From the NCBI GenBank assembly GCA_963965975.1, contig OZ014419.1, positions 1,984,001 to 2,048,000 on the forward strand: a DNA stretch of 64,000 nt, given 5' to 3'. Both the position numbers and the translations under genes were made by a program. The notes beneath the pieces were generated by a model. The model was not told the DNA's origin. It worked only from the letters and a program-made list of their open reading frames with translations, and ran no database searches. The number at the start of each line of letters is the position of its first letter. Position 1 is the first letter of the stretch. Shown in pieces: positions 24,594 to 37,527 of the stretch. Source of the stretch: Xestospongia bergquistia (lineage: Eukaryota > Porifera > Demospongiae > Haplosclerida > Petrosiidae).

Positions 24594-27500
24594 ATGTCTG
24601 TACTATTATTGGCTACTATATTCTTGTTTTGTGTGAGTGAAGTTATTAGTAACTGTCCACCAGACTCAGGTAAGTGAGTTGATGTGTAGTACATCATTTA
24701 TTAACAATGTTCTAGGTATCTACCTGATGTTCAATAGAGATTGTTATCCTAATGGCTCCTACATCAATCATATTTACATCACACCAGACACATCATATTA
24801 TATATCACATCTTCAGTGTGTGTTACCTAATTCTAATTTGTCTGGAGGAGAGTGGGTTAATCCTAATGGACAACCTGTCAACTGTGGATCCAGTACAAGA
24901 ACTAATCCTCTCCACTGTATTGAATCTAATACTCCAGCTAATATCACTGTATATAGACCTGATGGAGATACTTTTCATGAATCTGATTTTGGTGGTAATA
25001 AGTTCAAATGTTGTCTACCCAGTAATTGTTCTGATCCTACTAGCAACATCATCACTGTTCATATATTCAGTAAGTTATATTTCATTGTACTAGTACACAC
25101 TGTCATTTGTTACTGATCTACTATAGGACATGTAGAGATCATAGACTTCAATGCTGTTGAACTTCCTTCTAATATGACAGTTGTTCCACAACAATACAGA
25201 CTTCAATGTGTATATACAGGATTTTATAATGAATTCAGGTGGTATAATAACAATAGTGAACTAAACTGTGGATCATCACAAAATGGATTCAGTTGTGACA
25301 TTAACCCAACACCAATTCAAAATCATAACAACCCATTAACTATAAGATCTTCAGTTACATTTACTGTTACTTGGTATGCAGAGGAGATCAATGGTGGAAT
25401 ATTTAGTCAGTCAAACAATAATGGTGATCATGTACATAGATGTTATGTAAGAACTGCAGAGATTAAACGAAATCGCACTCTTACAGTAACTGGTAAGTAC
25501 TTTTAGTACTATAGTTACATGATGTCATATTTAATCCTATCAGCTCCAGGATTCATTCCTTCTCCTCCTACTCTGGTTAACAAGACAACTACCACTATCA
25601 CTGTCAGTTGGACACCTGATTCATCTGATGCTGATGGATATGTAGCCAATGTCACTAGTGACACACATACTGTGACACAACAGGTAAAGGGAAGTAATCA
25701 GAATAAAATGACACTGAAGGGACTGATACCAGCAACAACTTATAACATCACAATCAGAGCCTATCAAGATATACTGGGACCTGCTAGTAATGTAACTAGG
25801 ATAGAAACATTGTCAGGTATTCTAATATTCATCAAATATTGATTATTTGAAATTAATTTATTTAGTCATTTTACCAATCAATTGGACATTAGTATCATCC
25901 ATTACTAAACTTCAAAACACTCAATATCATATTGATTGTATCACAACTACTGTCAATGCTACTACTGATGTTTACTGGTTAGTGAATGGAATGATGAAGT
26001 ATAACTCAATGTATACATTAATTGATTCTGATCTCCTCATATACAACAACACACTACTGGTATATCCTGATCCACTGGGAGTGTCAGTTAATGTAACCTG
26101 TATAGCAATATATAAAGGAGTGAACTACAGTGACACTGTGATACTAGAAGGTATGTGAAATTTAGTTGTTCATCTTAATTAGGTTTACTCTATTCTAGTT
26201 CCCAGTGGTCTTCCATCTAAAATGATGTCATACATTTTAAATGAGAGTAGTATCAAAGTTAACTGGACTATATCATCACAGACTAATGGATATGTGTTTG
26301 TCATTAACTCTACTACTGGAGTAGGTACCAACAAGATATTATCTACTAAAGAAAATGAAGTTGTAATCAATGGACTAGCATTGAGTAGATATTATGAGAT
26401 CAGTGTGTACTCATATAAAGATCTTCCTTCAATTAATAGTAGACAAAGATTGTTAAAGTTTGATGGTGAGTTGATATTTATATAAATACAATGTGAGTTT
26501 ATTTGATTGTTTAGTTCCTACACCAGTAACTAGTCTGTCAGTGAGTGATATCTCAACCACTACTATTAGAGTGAATTGGACTAGTTCCAGTAGTGAAGAT
26601 GGTAACTATATAACATACTACAACATTTCCTATAATCAATCTTGTCCTGAGTTCTCATCAGTAAATGTGACATTGCTCTCTGTTACTCCACATCAGTTCA
26701 CTACAACATTCTGTTATATATTAAGAGAATTGTTCAGTGGTATGAACTATACCATCACAGTGAGAGCTGGTAATATACTAGGAGAGTCTAGTCCAATAAC
26801 ATTAAATAATGTAACACAAATGACAGGTAGTTAAAAATCAATTACTTTCCTGTTTATGCCTGTTTCCACAGCTCCTAGTGGACCTCCTACCTCATTGTCA
26901 GTAGAACCTGTCAACATATCACTTTATAATATATCCTGGAATCAAATAGATTGTTATCAACATAATGGACATATCACTAGTTATATTATCCTAATAAGTA
27001 GAGATGATATTGAGTTTAATATCAGTAGTACTACAGTCTACATACTAACAAGTGATCTGGTCTTAGGTAAAGTCTACAATATAAGTGTAGCTGGAATAAA
27101 TGACATAGGAATGGGTCCTTTTAGTGAACCTGTGAGTTTTGAAATTGGAAATGGTTAGTCTAATATCAAGTATTCAAATAGTAATTTATATCTTTGTATA
27201 TTACAGTACCAGGTCATGTTAGTCTATCACATATATTTGATGTAACATGGGTCTTAATATCATGGAGTCTACCAGACTACATACCTAAGGAGTATTACAT
27301 TACACACTATGAGATTGGTTATGGAATAGTGCAATCTGAGAACTGTTCTTTTTGGGAAAATGATGTCATCAGATTTGATACAACTTTAAATGAATTAAAT
27401 ACAACAATTTCAAGTAATATAAGTGATCTGATAGGTAACACCTGTTATTTGTTTGGTGTACGTGGTTACACTGTTAATGGTTATGGACTATGGACAGTAA

Positions 27501-30500
27501 CTATTAATAAAACACTACCTGAACCACCAACAAGTTAGTTTATAATAATATTATATTAATGTATACTAGTTTAATTTTGATTTATTTAATATCTAATCTA
27601 AACAGTTACTACATCAACATCTGGACTAGCTGCTGGTATCAGTGTTACAATAATTATAATATTAATTGTGTTCACTATTGCTGTAATATTAATGATCATT
27701 GGGTAAGTACACAAATACTACATATATTAACTAATTATTATGTCGCAATAATTTTTATAGATATCAAAAATACATCAGAAAAAACAAGTCCAATATAGAA
27801 AAATCTACTGATATCTCTCTCACTGATCTAAAGGAACCTACATATAGTGTGACTACATTATCAGGTACAACAAAGACACTATTGATTAACTAAATTACAT
27901 TATATTTCTATTTAGCAATAGATGACTCACAATATGAAATAGTGAAAGAAAAACCAACAAAGTCTGAAGTTGTATATGCAAATGTCAAATCTTCTCTCAA
28001 ACCATTAACACCTCTACCTACAATTACATCTGATAATGATATTAGATCAAAGGATGTTACTGTAGAATTAACATATGAAGTTATAGAAACAAGTTTACTT
28101 GATAATACTAAAAAGAAATCATCTAAACCACAACCTCCTTTACCTTATTTCAATCCTAAGATCCCTCGTACATTACCCATTACCATCAATGATTTAGGAG
28201 ATCATGTAACCACCTGTCATCTTAATGATAACAAGACCTTTGATGAAGAATATAAGGTAATATAAATATTAAATTGATTGTATTGTTTTCTTATATCTTA
28301 AAAGAACTTGTACACAGGAAATGATAGAGCATGTACTGTTGGTTTTAGTTCAAAGAACAAACCTTTAAATCGATTCCAAAATATCACAGTGTGTATGTTT
28401 ATTTCTATTAATAACAGATGTTTTGATGTCTTACTTGTTAACAGATGATGATAATAGAATTATTCTAAAGTGTTTTGGGAATTATGAGAATGATTACATC
28501 AATGCAAGTCCTATTGATGTAAGTTTAATTCATTATATTCTCTATAATATAGACATTGTTTGTTATACAAATAGGGTTTCCTTTGTGCCAAAAAATTTCT
28601 TGCTGTTCAAGGTAGAACATATTGTTATTAATTTTAACATGTACTCTAATGATATCTACTTTGTTAGGTCCAATGACAAAAACATTGATTGATTTTTGGC
28701 GATTAGTATGGCAAGAGAAAGCATGTTCTATTGTGATGGTAACCAACTTAAAGGAAGGATCAAAGAGTAAATGTGAACAATATTGGCCAAAAGATTGTAT
28801 GAAACCTAAAGAATATGGTCCTTTCACAGTGACATTACTGGATGAACAGGTTTTACCAGATTTTACTACTCGTAGGCTTACAATAGAGGTTAGCTATATC
28901 ATTATATCATTTTAATAATGTTGATATTCTAGTTATCTGTTGATGGTTTAAATGAAAGTCATGAATTAATCCAATATCATATGACATCTTGGCCAGATCA
29001 TGGTGTACCAGAATATGTGAGTCCATTATTAAGATTACACAAACGAGCAACAAAGAATTGGAACATCAGTAAAGGTCCCATCTTAGTCCATTGCAGTGCT
29101 GGTGTAGGTCGTACTGGTACATTTATTGGTGTGGATATAGCTCTGGAACAAGCTAGTAAAGAGAGAGTAGTAGATATTGCTGGTATTATCAATAGACTTA
29201 GAGAACAGAGAATGAAGATGGTCCAAACAGTGGTAAGTGGAGACTTTTAAAGTAAACAATAATATTAACAATATTTTTTTTCTTTTTAGGAGCAGTATGT
29301 ATTTTTACATGATGTTATTTTAGAGGCAGTTATTTGTGGAGAAACTGAGATATCTAGTGATAGATACTGTGAAGATGTCCATAAATTAAAAGAAAGAGAT
29401 TGTAAAAGTGGTAAAAGTGGTTTTGAGTGTCAATTTGAGTTATTATCAAAGTTATCACCAAATGATGATGATATTAATCAAGATACAGCACAAAGTCATA
29501 TGAAGAAAAACAGAAGTCAAAAATACTTACCATGTAATTGTAATAATTATTAGTACTTTATTATTATTGTTATTGTTCTTGTTGTTGTTATTATTTGTAG
29601 CTGACAAGAACCTTGTACCACTAAAAGAACCAAATGGTTATATTAATGCTACATTTGTCAATGTATGTCATATTTTAACTGACAAGATATTAATGTAATG
29701 TTATAGGGTTATCGTGAGAAAAAAGCATTTATTATAGCTCAGAGTCCAATGGAGAACACTACCAGAGACTTTTGGAAGATGATAATAGATTATAAAGTGT
29801 GTGCTATTGTGATGTTATGTAAATTAGAAGAGAATGGAGAGGTATAGGTTAGTTATAAAGTGATATGTAGATAAAGAAATTGTACAGGAAATGTGTTATG
29901 AATATTGGTGTACATCAAATGTAATGAAATATGGAGAATATCATGTAAATTGTATTTCTAATGAAGTAAAGAAAGGATTTGTTCAAAGAAATCTTTGTGT
30001 TCTTAATGAGAAGAAAAGAGTAAGTTTATTTACTGGTTACTAGACAATTATTACTATTATTATAATTAACAGGGTTTGAGTCATAATGTTATCCAATTCC
30101 AAGTTGTGGACTGGTCTGATGATGGTTATGTCAGAGAACCTCAAACTATTCTCCAAGTGATTGAAGAGGTCATTAGAAGACAACAGAAGATTGGAGGAGG
30201 ACCAATAGTTGTACATTGCAGGTACGTAGACCGTAGACATAGTAATAGTTACTGTCTTCCTCTCTCTAGTGACACAGTGAGTCGTTGTGGAGTATACTGT
30301 TCAGTAAGTATTGGTCTAGAACAATGTAAGACAGAAGGTGTAATAGATGTATTTCAAGTGATCAAAGCTATTAGAAGAAACAAACCAGGAGCTGTGACTA
30401 CACTGGTATGTACTACTTCATTATAATAATAATAATAATATGAAAATACTTATAGGATCAGTACTGTTCAGTGTACAATGTGATTGAAGTTTACTTAGAA

Positions 30501-30536
30501 ATGAATTGTACATATTCAAATTTCAAACTTCATTAA
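24594..30536 (+). CDS. Receptor tyrosine phosphatase, array copy 4 (complete)
   Basis: Plan as copy 1 without the stalk exon. The signal peptide begins MSVLLLATIFLFCVSEVIS. Ig2 is at 25127-25492 and carries the long loop CDINPTPIQNHNNPLTIRS, shared almost exactly with copy 9. FN3-1 ends in the QTLSG type. The membrane exon is 27606-27702. D1 has its active Cys codon at 29092-29094 and WPDHG; D2 has WSDDG and its Cys codon at 30217-30219. The D1 start reads NKPLNRF where others have NKPYNRF. The donor after the last D1 exon is weaker than in the other copies (gtaatt instead of gtaagt, near 29535). I found no stop or frameshift. Confidence 0.87.
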
Positions 30537-31076
30537 ATTGTCTACATCAGTTATTATAGTTAGTGTAACAATGAACTGTGTTTATAGTTTCTATTTGTAT
30601 TGATGTTTACTTTTATTTTAATAGAAGATTTAGAAGTTAAATGTTTTACTGAAATATATGTCACTATGATGTATTTGTATACATGAATGTCTCTTTTATT
30701 AAGCTATTAAAATTAACATTTTAGGGAACACTTTTCACTTAAAGTGAGTAAAATTTAGTATCATATTGTGAATATCTTATCTTTATCAATCAGGTGGACA
30801 GACAGTAGTACTACCTATGTGTATAGTTATATCTACATAGGTCCTAGCTATTCTGACCCTTTCTTAGAGTACATAGTTATCATTGTGATGAATATGATGA
30901 TTTTAATAATGATTAATGATTTAATTACATCATCTTGAGTCATAACATGGTCTATTTATATAATACAATAATGCACTGAAAGTTATTATATTAGCATTGT
31001 TATACTGAAAAGAAGAAATAGTCATTTTAGCAGTAAGGTCATTGTATATAATTTTAGTTGTTCTTTTGATAAGACA
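30537..31076. other. Spacer between copies 4 and 5
   Basis: Standard spacer unit with the inverted repeat near 30814-30843 and the promoter of copy 5. The AP-1-type site here has the other allowed centre (TGAGTCA). Confidence 0.65.
30936..30964 (+). promoter_or_regulatory. AP-1-type site and TATA-like box of copy 5
   Basis: TGAGTCA at 30936-30942 differs from the other copies at its centre but still fits the TGASTCA consensus. TATTTATATAAT is at 30953-30964, 124 bases before the start codon. Confidence 0.6.
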
Positions 31077-34000
31077 ATGTCTGTATTACTACTGGCTACT
31101 ATCTTCTTGTTATATGTGAGTAAAGTTATTAGTAACTGTCCACCAGAATCAGGTAAGTGACTTGATGTGTAGTACATCATTTATTAACAATGTTCTAGGT
31201 ATCTACCTGATGTTCAATGGAGATTCTTATTCGAATGGCTCTTACATCAATCATATTTACATCACACCAGATACATCATATTATATATCACATCTTCAAT
31301 GCGTGTTACCTAATTCTACTTTGTCTGGAGGAGAGTGGGTTAATCCTAATGGACAACCTGTCAACTGTGTATCCAGTACTAGAAATAATCCTCTCCGTTG
31401 TATTAAATCTAATACTTCAGCTAACATCACTGTATACAGACCTGATGGAGATACTTTTCATGAATCTGATTTTGGTGGTGATAAGTTTAAGTGTTGTCTA
31501 CCCAGAAATTGTTCTGATCCTAGTACCTACATCATCACTGTTCATATATTCAGTAAGTTATATCTCATTGTACTAGTACACACTGTCATTTGTTACTGAT
31601 CTACTATAGGACATGTAGAGATCACAAATTTCAGTGTTTTAAAATTTCCTTCTAATATGACAGTTGTTCCACAACATTATAAACTTCAATGTGTATATAC
31701 TGGATGGTCATCAACACTTACAATCAGGTGGTACTACAATAATAATATATTAAATTGTGTATCACCACCAAATGGATACAGTTGTGTTGTTAGTTCCAGG
31801 CAGGATCTTTTTCGTCAAAACAAAACACACTTTTATATACTTGATATTACTTGGAGTACAGATGTGATCAATAGTCAATCAAACAATAATGGTGATCATG
31901 TATATAAGTGTTATGTAGAAGTTTCAGGCGTTATAAGAAATCGCTATCTTACAGTAACTGGTAAGTACTTTTACTACTATAGTTACATGATGTCATATAT
32001 AATCCTTTACGCTCCAGGATTCACTCCCTCTCCTCTTACTTCAGTCAACAAGACAGCTACCACTGTCACTGTCAGTTGGACACCTGTTCCATCTGATGCT
32101 GATGGATATGTAGTCAATGCCACTAGTGACACACACACTGTGACACAACAGGTAAGGGGAGGTAGTCAAAATGAGATGATACTGAAGGGACTGATACCAG
32201 CAACAACTTATAACATCACAGTGAGAGCCTATCAAGATGTACTAGGACCTGCTAGTAATGTAATCAGTATACAAACATTGTCAGGTATTCTAATATCCAT
32301 CAAATACTGGTTATTATAAATTAATTTATTTAGTTATTTCATCAATCAGTTGGACATTTGTGTCATCCATTATTGAACTTCAAGACACTCAATATCATAT
32401 TGATTGTATCACAACTACTGTCAATGTTACTACTGATGTTTACTGGTTAGTGAATGGAGTGATGAAGTACAACTCAATGTATACATTAATTGATTCTGAT
32501 CTCCTCATATACAACAACACACTACTGGTATATCCTGATCCACTGGGAGTGTCAGTTAATGTTACCTGTATAGCAATGTATAAAGGAGTGAACTACAGTG
32601 ACACTGTGATATTAGAAGGTATGTGAAATTTAGTTGTTTTTCTTAACTAGGTTTACTCTTTTCTAGTTTCCAGTAGTCCTCCATCTAATGTGATGACATA
32701 TATTTTAAATGAGAGTAGTATCAAAGTTAACTGGACTATGTCATCAGAAACTAACGGATATGTGATTGTCATTAACTCTACTACTGGAGAAGGTAACAAC
32801 AAGACTTTATTTACTACAAAACAAGAAGTTATAATTGATGGAACTTTGCAAACATATTATGAGATCAATGTGTACTCATATAAAAATCTTCCTTCAATTA
32901 ACAGTAGACAAAGATTGTTAAGGTTTGATGGTGAGTTGATATTTGTATAAAGACAATGTGACTTTATTTGATTGTCTAGTTCCTACACCAGTAACTAGTA
33001 TCTCAGTGAGAGATGTCTCAACTACTACTATTAGAGTGAAGTGGACTAGTCCCAGTAGTGAAGATGGTAACTATGTAACATACTACAACATTTCCTATAG
33101 TCCATCTTGTCCTGAGGTATCATCAGTTAATATGACATTGGTCTCTGTTACTACTCATCAGTTCACTACAACATTCAGTTATATATTAAGAGAATTGTTG
33201 AGTGGTATGAACTATACCATCACAGTGAGAGCTGGTAATATACTAGGAGAGTCTAGTCCAATAACATTAAATAATGTAACACAAATGACAGGTAATTAAA
33301 AATAATCTTATTTCCCTGTTTATGCCTGTTTCTACAGCTCCAATTGGACCTCCTACCTCGTTGTCAGTAGAATCTGTCAACATATCACTTTATAATATAT
33401 CCTGGAACCAAATAGATTGTTATCAACGTAATGGGACATATCATTAGTTATGTTATCCTAATAAGTAAAGATGATATTGAGTTTAATATCAGTAGTACTA
33501 CAGTCTACATATTAACAAATGATCTGGTGTTAGGTAAAGTCTACAATATAAGTATAGCTGGAATAAATGACATAGAAATGAGTCCTTTTAGTAAACCTGT
33601 GAGCTTTGAAATTGGAAATGGTTAGTTTAATATGAAGTATTCAAATAGTAATTCATATCTTTGTATATTACAGTACCAGGTCATGTTATTCTATCACATA
33701 TATTTGATGTAACATGGGTCTTAATATCATGGAGTCTACCAGACTACATACCTAAGGAGTATTACATTACATACTGTGAGATTGGTTATGGAATATTGCA
33801 ATCTGAGAACTGTTCTTTTGGAGAAAATGATGTCATCAGATTTAACACAACTTTAAATGAATCAAGTACAACCAGTTCAAGTAATATAAGTGATCTGATA
33901 GGTAACACCTGTTATTTGTTTGGTGTACGTGGTTACACTGTTAATTGTTTTGGTCTATGGACAGTAACTACTAATAAAACACTACCTGAACCATCAACAA

Positions 34001-36999
34001 GTTAGTTTACAATAATATTATATAATATATACTAGTTTAATTTGATTAACTTAATATCTAATCTAAACAGTTACTACATCAACATATGGACTAGCTGCTG
34101 GTATCAGTGTTACAATGACTATATTATTAATTGTGTTCATTATTGCTGTAATATTAATGATCATTGGGTAAGTATACAAGTACTATATACATTAGTTAAT
34201 TATTACATCACAATAATTTAATAGATATCAAAAATACATAAAAAAACAAGTTCAATATAGAAAAATCTACTGATATCTGTCTCACTGATCTAAAGGAACC
34301 TACATATAGTGTGACTACATTAACAAGTACAACAAAGACACTATTGATTAACTAAATTATTACATTGTATTTCTACTTAGCAATAGATGACTCACAATAT
34401 GAAATAGTGAAAAAAAACCAACAAAGTCTGAAGTTGTATATGCAAATGTCAAATCTTCTCTCAAACCATTAACACCTCTACCTACAATTACATCTGATAA
34501 TGATATTAGATCAAAGGATGTTACTGTAGAATTAGCATATGAAGTTATAGAAAGAAGTTTACTTGATAATACTAAAAAGAAATCAACTAAACCACAACCT
34601 CCTTTACCTTATTTCAATCCTAAGATCCCTCGTACATTACCCATTACCATCAATGATTTAGGAGATCATGTAACCACCTGTCATCTTAATGATAACAAGA
34701 CCTTTGATGAAGAATATAAGGTAATATAAATATTAAATTGATTGTATTGTTTTCTTATATCTTAAAAGAACTTGTACACAGGAAATGATAGAGCATGTAC
34801 TGTTGGTTTTAGTTCAAAGAACAAACCTTATAATCGATTCCAAAATATCACAGTGTGTATGTTTATTTCTATTAATAACAGATGTTTTGATGTCTTATTT
34901 GTCAACAGATGATGATAATAGAATTATTCTAAAGAGTTTTAGGAATTATAAGAATGATTACATCAATGCAAGTCCTATTGATGTAAGTTTAATTCATTAG
35001 TTTCTCTATAATATAGACATTGTTTGTTATACAAATAGGGCTTCCTTTGTGCCAAAAAATTTCTTGCCGTCCAAGGTAGAACAGTTTATTAATAATTTTA
35101 ACATGTGCTCTAATGAGATCTACTTTGTTAGGTCCAATGACAAAAACATTGATTGATTTTTGGCGTTTAGTTTGGCAAGAGAAAGCATGTTCTATTGTGA
35201 TGGTAACCAACTTAAAGGAAGGATCAAAGAGTAAATGTGAACAATATTGGCCAAAAGATTGTATGAAACCTAAAGAATATGGTCCTTTCACAGTGACATT
35301 ACTGGATGAACAAGTTTTACCAGATTTTACTACTCGTAGGCTTACAATAGAGGTTAGCTATATCATTGTGTCATTTTAATAATGTTAATATTCTAGTTAT
35401 CTGTTGATGGTTTAAATGAAAGTCATGAATTGAGTCAATATCATATGACATCTTGGCCAGATCATGGTGTACCAGAATATGTGAGTCCATTGTTAAGATT
35501 ACACAAACGAGCAATAAAGAACTGGAACATCAGTAAAGGTCCCATCTTAGTCCACTGCAGTGCTGGTGTAGGTCGTACTGGTACATTTATTGGTGTGGAT
35601 ATAGCTCTGGAACAAGCTAGTAAAGAGAGAGTAGTAGATATTGCTGGTATTATCAATAGACTTAGAGAACAGAGAATGAAGATGGTCCAAACAGTGGTAA
35701 GTGGAGACTTTTAAAGTAAACAATAATATTAACAATATTTTTTTTCTTTTTAGGAGCAGTATATATTTTTACATGATGTTATTTTAGAGGCAGTTATTTG
35801 TGGAGAAACTGAGATATCTAGTGATAGATACTGTGAAGATGTTCATAAATTAAAAGAAAGAGATTGTAAAAGTGGTAAAAGTGGTTTTGAGTGTCAGTTT
35901 GAGTTATTATCAAAGTTATCACCAAATGATGATGATATTAATCAAGATACAGCACAAAGTCATATGAAGAAAAACAGAAATCAAAAATACTTACCATGTA
36001 AGTTTAATAATTATTATTAATACTTTATTATTATTGTTGTTGTTGTTGTTGTTGTTGTTGTTTGTAGCTGACAAGAACCTTGTACCACTAAAAGAAGCAA
36101 ATGGTTATATTAATGCTACATTTGTCAATGTATGTCATATTTTTAACTGACAAGATATTAATATAATGTTATAGGGTTATCGTGAGAAGAAAGCATTCAT
36201 TATAGCTCAGAGTCCAATGGAGAACACTACCAGAGACTTTTGGAAGATGATAATGGATTATAAAGTGTGTGCTATTGTGATGTTATGTGAATTAGAAGAG
36301 AATGGAGAGGTATAGGTTAGTTCTAAAGTGATATGTAGATAAAGAAATTGTACAGGAAATGTGTTATGAATATTGGTGTACATCAAATGTAATGAAATAT
36401 GGAGAATATCATGTAAATTGTATTTCTAAAGAAGTAAAGAGAGGATATGTTCAAAGAAATCTTTGTGTTCTTAATGAGAAGAAAAGAGTAAGTTTATTTA
36501 CTGGTTACTAGACAATTATTACTATTGTTATAATTAACAGGGTTTGAGTCATAATGTGATCCAATTCCAAGTTATGGACTGGTCTGAAGATGGTTATGTC
36601 AGAGAACCTCAAACAATCCTCCAAGTGATTGAAGAGGTCATTAGAAGACAACAGAAGATTGGAGGAGGACCAATAGTTGTACACTGCGGGTAATTAACTG
36701 TACACATAGTAATAGATACTGTCTTCCTCTCTCTAGTGACACGTGAGTCGTTGTGGAGTATACTGTTCAGTAAGTATTGCTCTAGAACAGTGTAAGACAG
36801 AAGGTGTAATAGATGTATTTCAAGTTATCAAAGCTGTTAAAAGAAGCAAACCAGGAGCTGTGACTACATTGGTATGTACTACTTCATTATAATAATAATA
36901 ATATGATAATACTTATAGGATCAGTACTGTTCAGTGTACAATGTGATTGAAGTTTACTTAGAAATGAACTGTACATATTCAAATTTCAAACTTCATTAA
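31077..36999 (+). pseudogene. Receptor tyrosine phosphatase, array copy 5 (probable pseudogene)
   Basis: Same layout without the stalk exon; membrane exon 34071-34167; D1 Cys codon 35556-35558 intact. Compared with its neighbours it has an extra G at 33433-33435 in FN3-4, giving TAG at 33445-33447; a 2-base loss near 34238-34244 just after the membrane helix, giving an early stop; a 1-base loss in the A-run at 34410-34417; and a 1-base loss at 36742 inside the D2 signature exon, giving TGA. Ig1 has also lost a Cys (GDSYSNG instead of GDCYPNG) and D2 has HCG for HCS and WSEDG for WSDDG. Its Ig2 (31610-31960) is the shortest and most divergent, with the loop SSRQDLFRQNKTHF. Four separate lesions make an error unlikely. 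The upstream part could still encode a truncated secreted protein. Confidence 0.8.
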
Positions 37000-37527
37000 A
37001 TTGTCTACATCAGTTATTATAGTTAGTGTAACAATGAACTGTGTTTATAGTTTCTATTTGTATTGATGTTTACTTTTATTTTAATGGAAGATTTAGAAGT
37101 TAAATGTTATACTGAAATATGTCACTATGATGTATTTGTTTACATGAATATCTCTTTTGTTAAACTATTAAAATTAAAATTTTAGAGAAGATTTTCACTG
37201 TTTTTTTAAGTAAGTAAAATTTAGTATCATATATATATTGTGAATACCTTTATCAATCAGGTGTGCAGACAGTAATACTACCTATATGTATATTTATATC
37301 TACATAGGTCCTAGCCTTTCTAATCCTTCCTTAGTGTACATAGTTATCAGTGTGATGAGTATGATGATTTAATGATGAGAAAATTTATCATCTTGACTCA
37401 TAACATGGTCTATTTATATAATTCAATCATGCAATGAGAGTTATTATATTAACATCATTATTATGGAAAACAAGTGGAGTCACTTTAGCAGCAAAATTCA
37501 TTGTATATAATTTTAATTTTTTTAATA
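37000..37527. other. Spacer between copies 5 and 6
   Basis: Standard spacer unit with small deletions. Its last 150 bases are closest to the spacer before copy 8; both share a start region lacking the GATAAGAC block seen before most other copies. Confidence 0.6.
37394..37422 (+). promoter_or_regulatory. AP-1-type site and TATA-like box of copy 6
   Basis: TGACTCA at 37394-37400 and TATTTATATAAT at 37411-37422 lie 117 bases before the start codon. Confidence 0.6.

Noticed and set aside
33420..36760. Programmed frameshifting as an explanation of the copy 5 indels
   Set aside because: The indels are at several unrelated sites, in both directions, and absent from all other copies; pseudogene decay is simpler.
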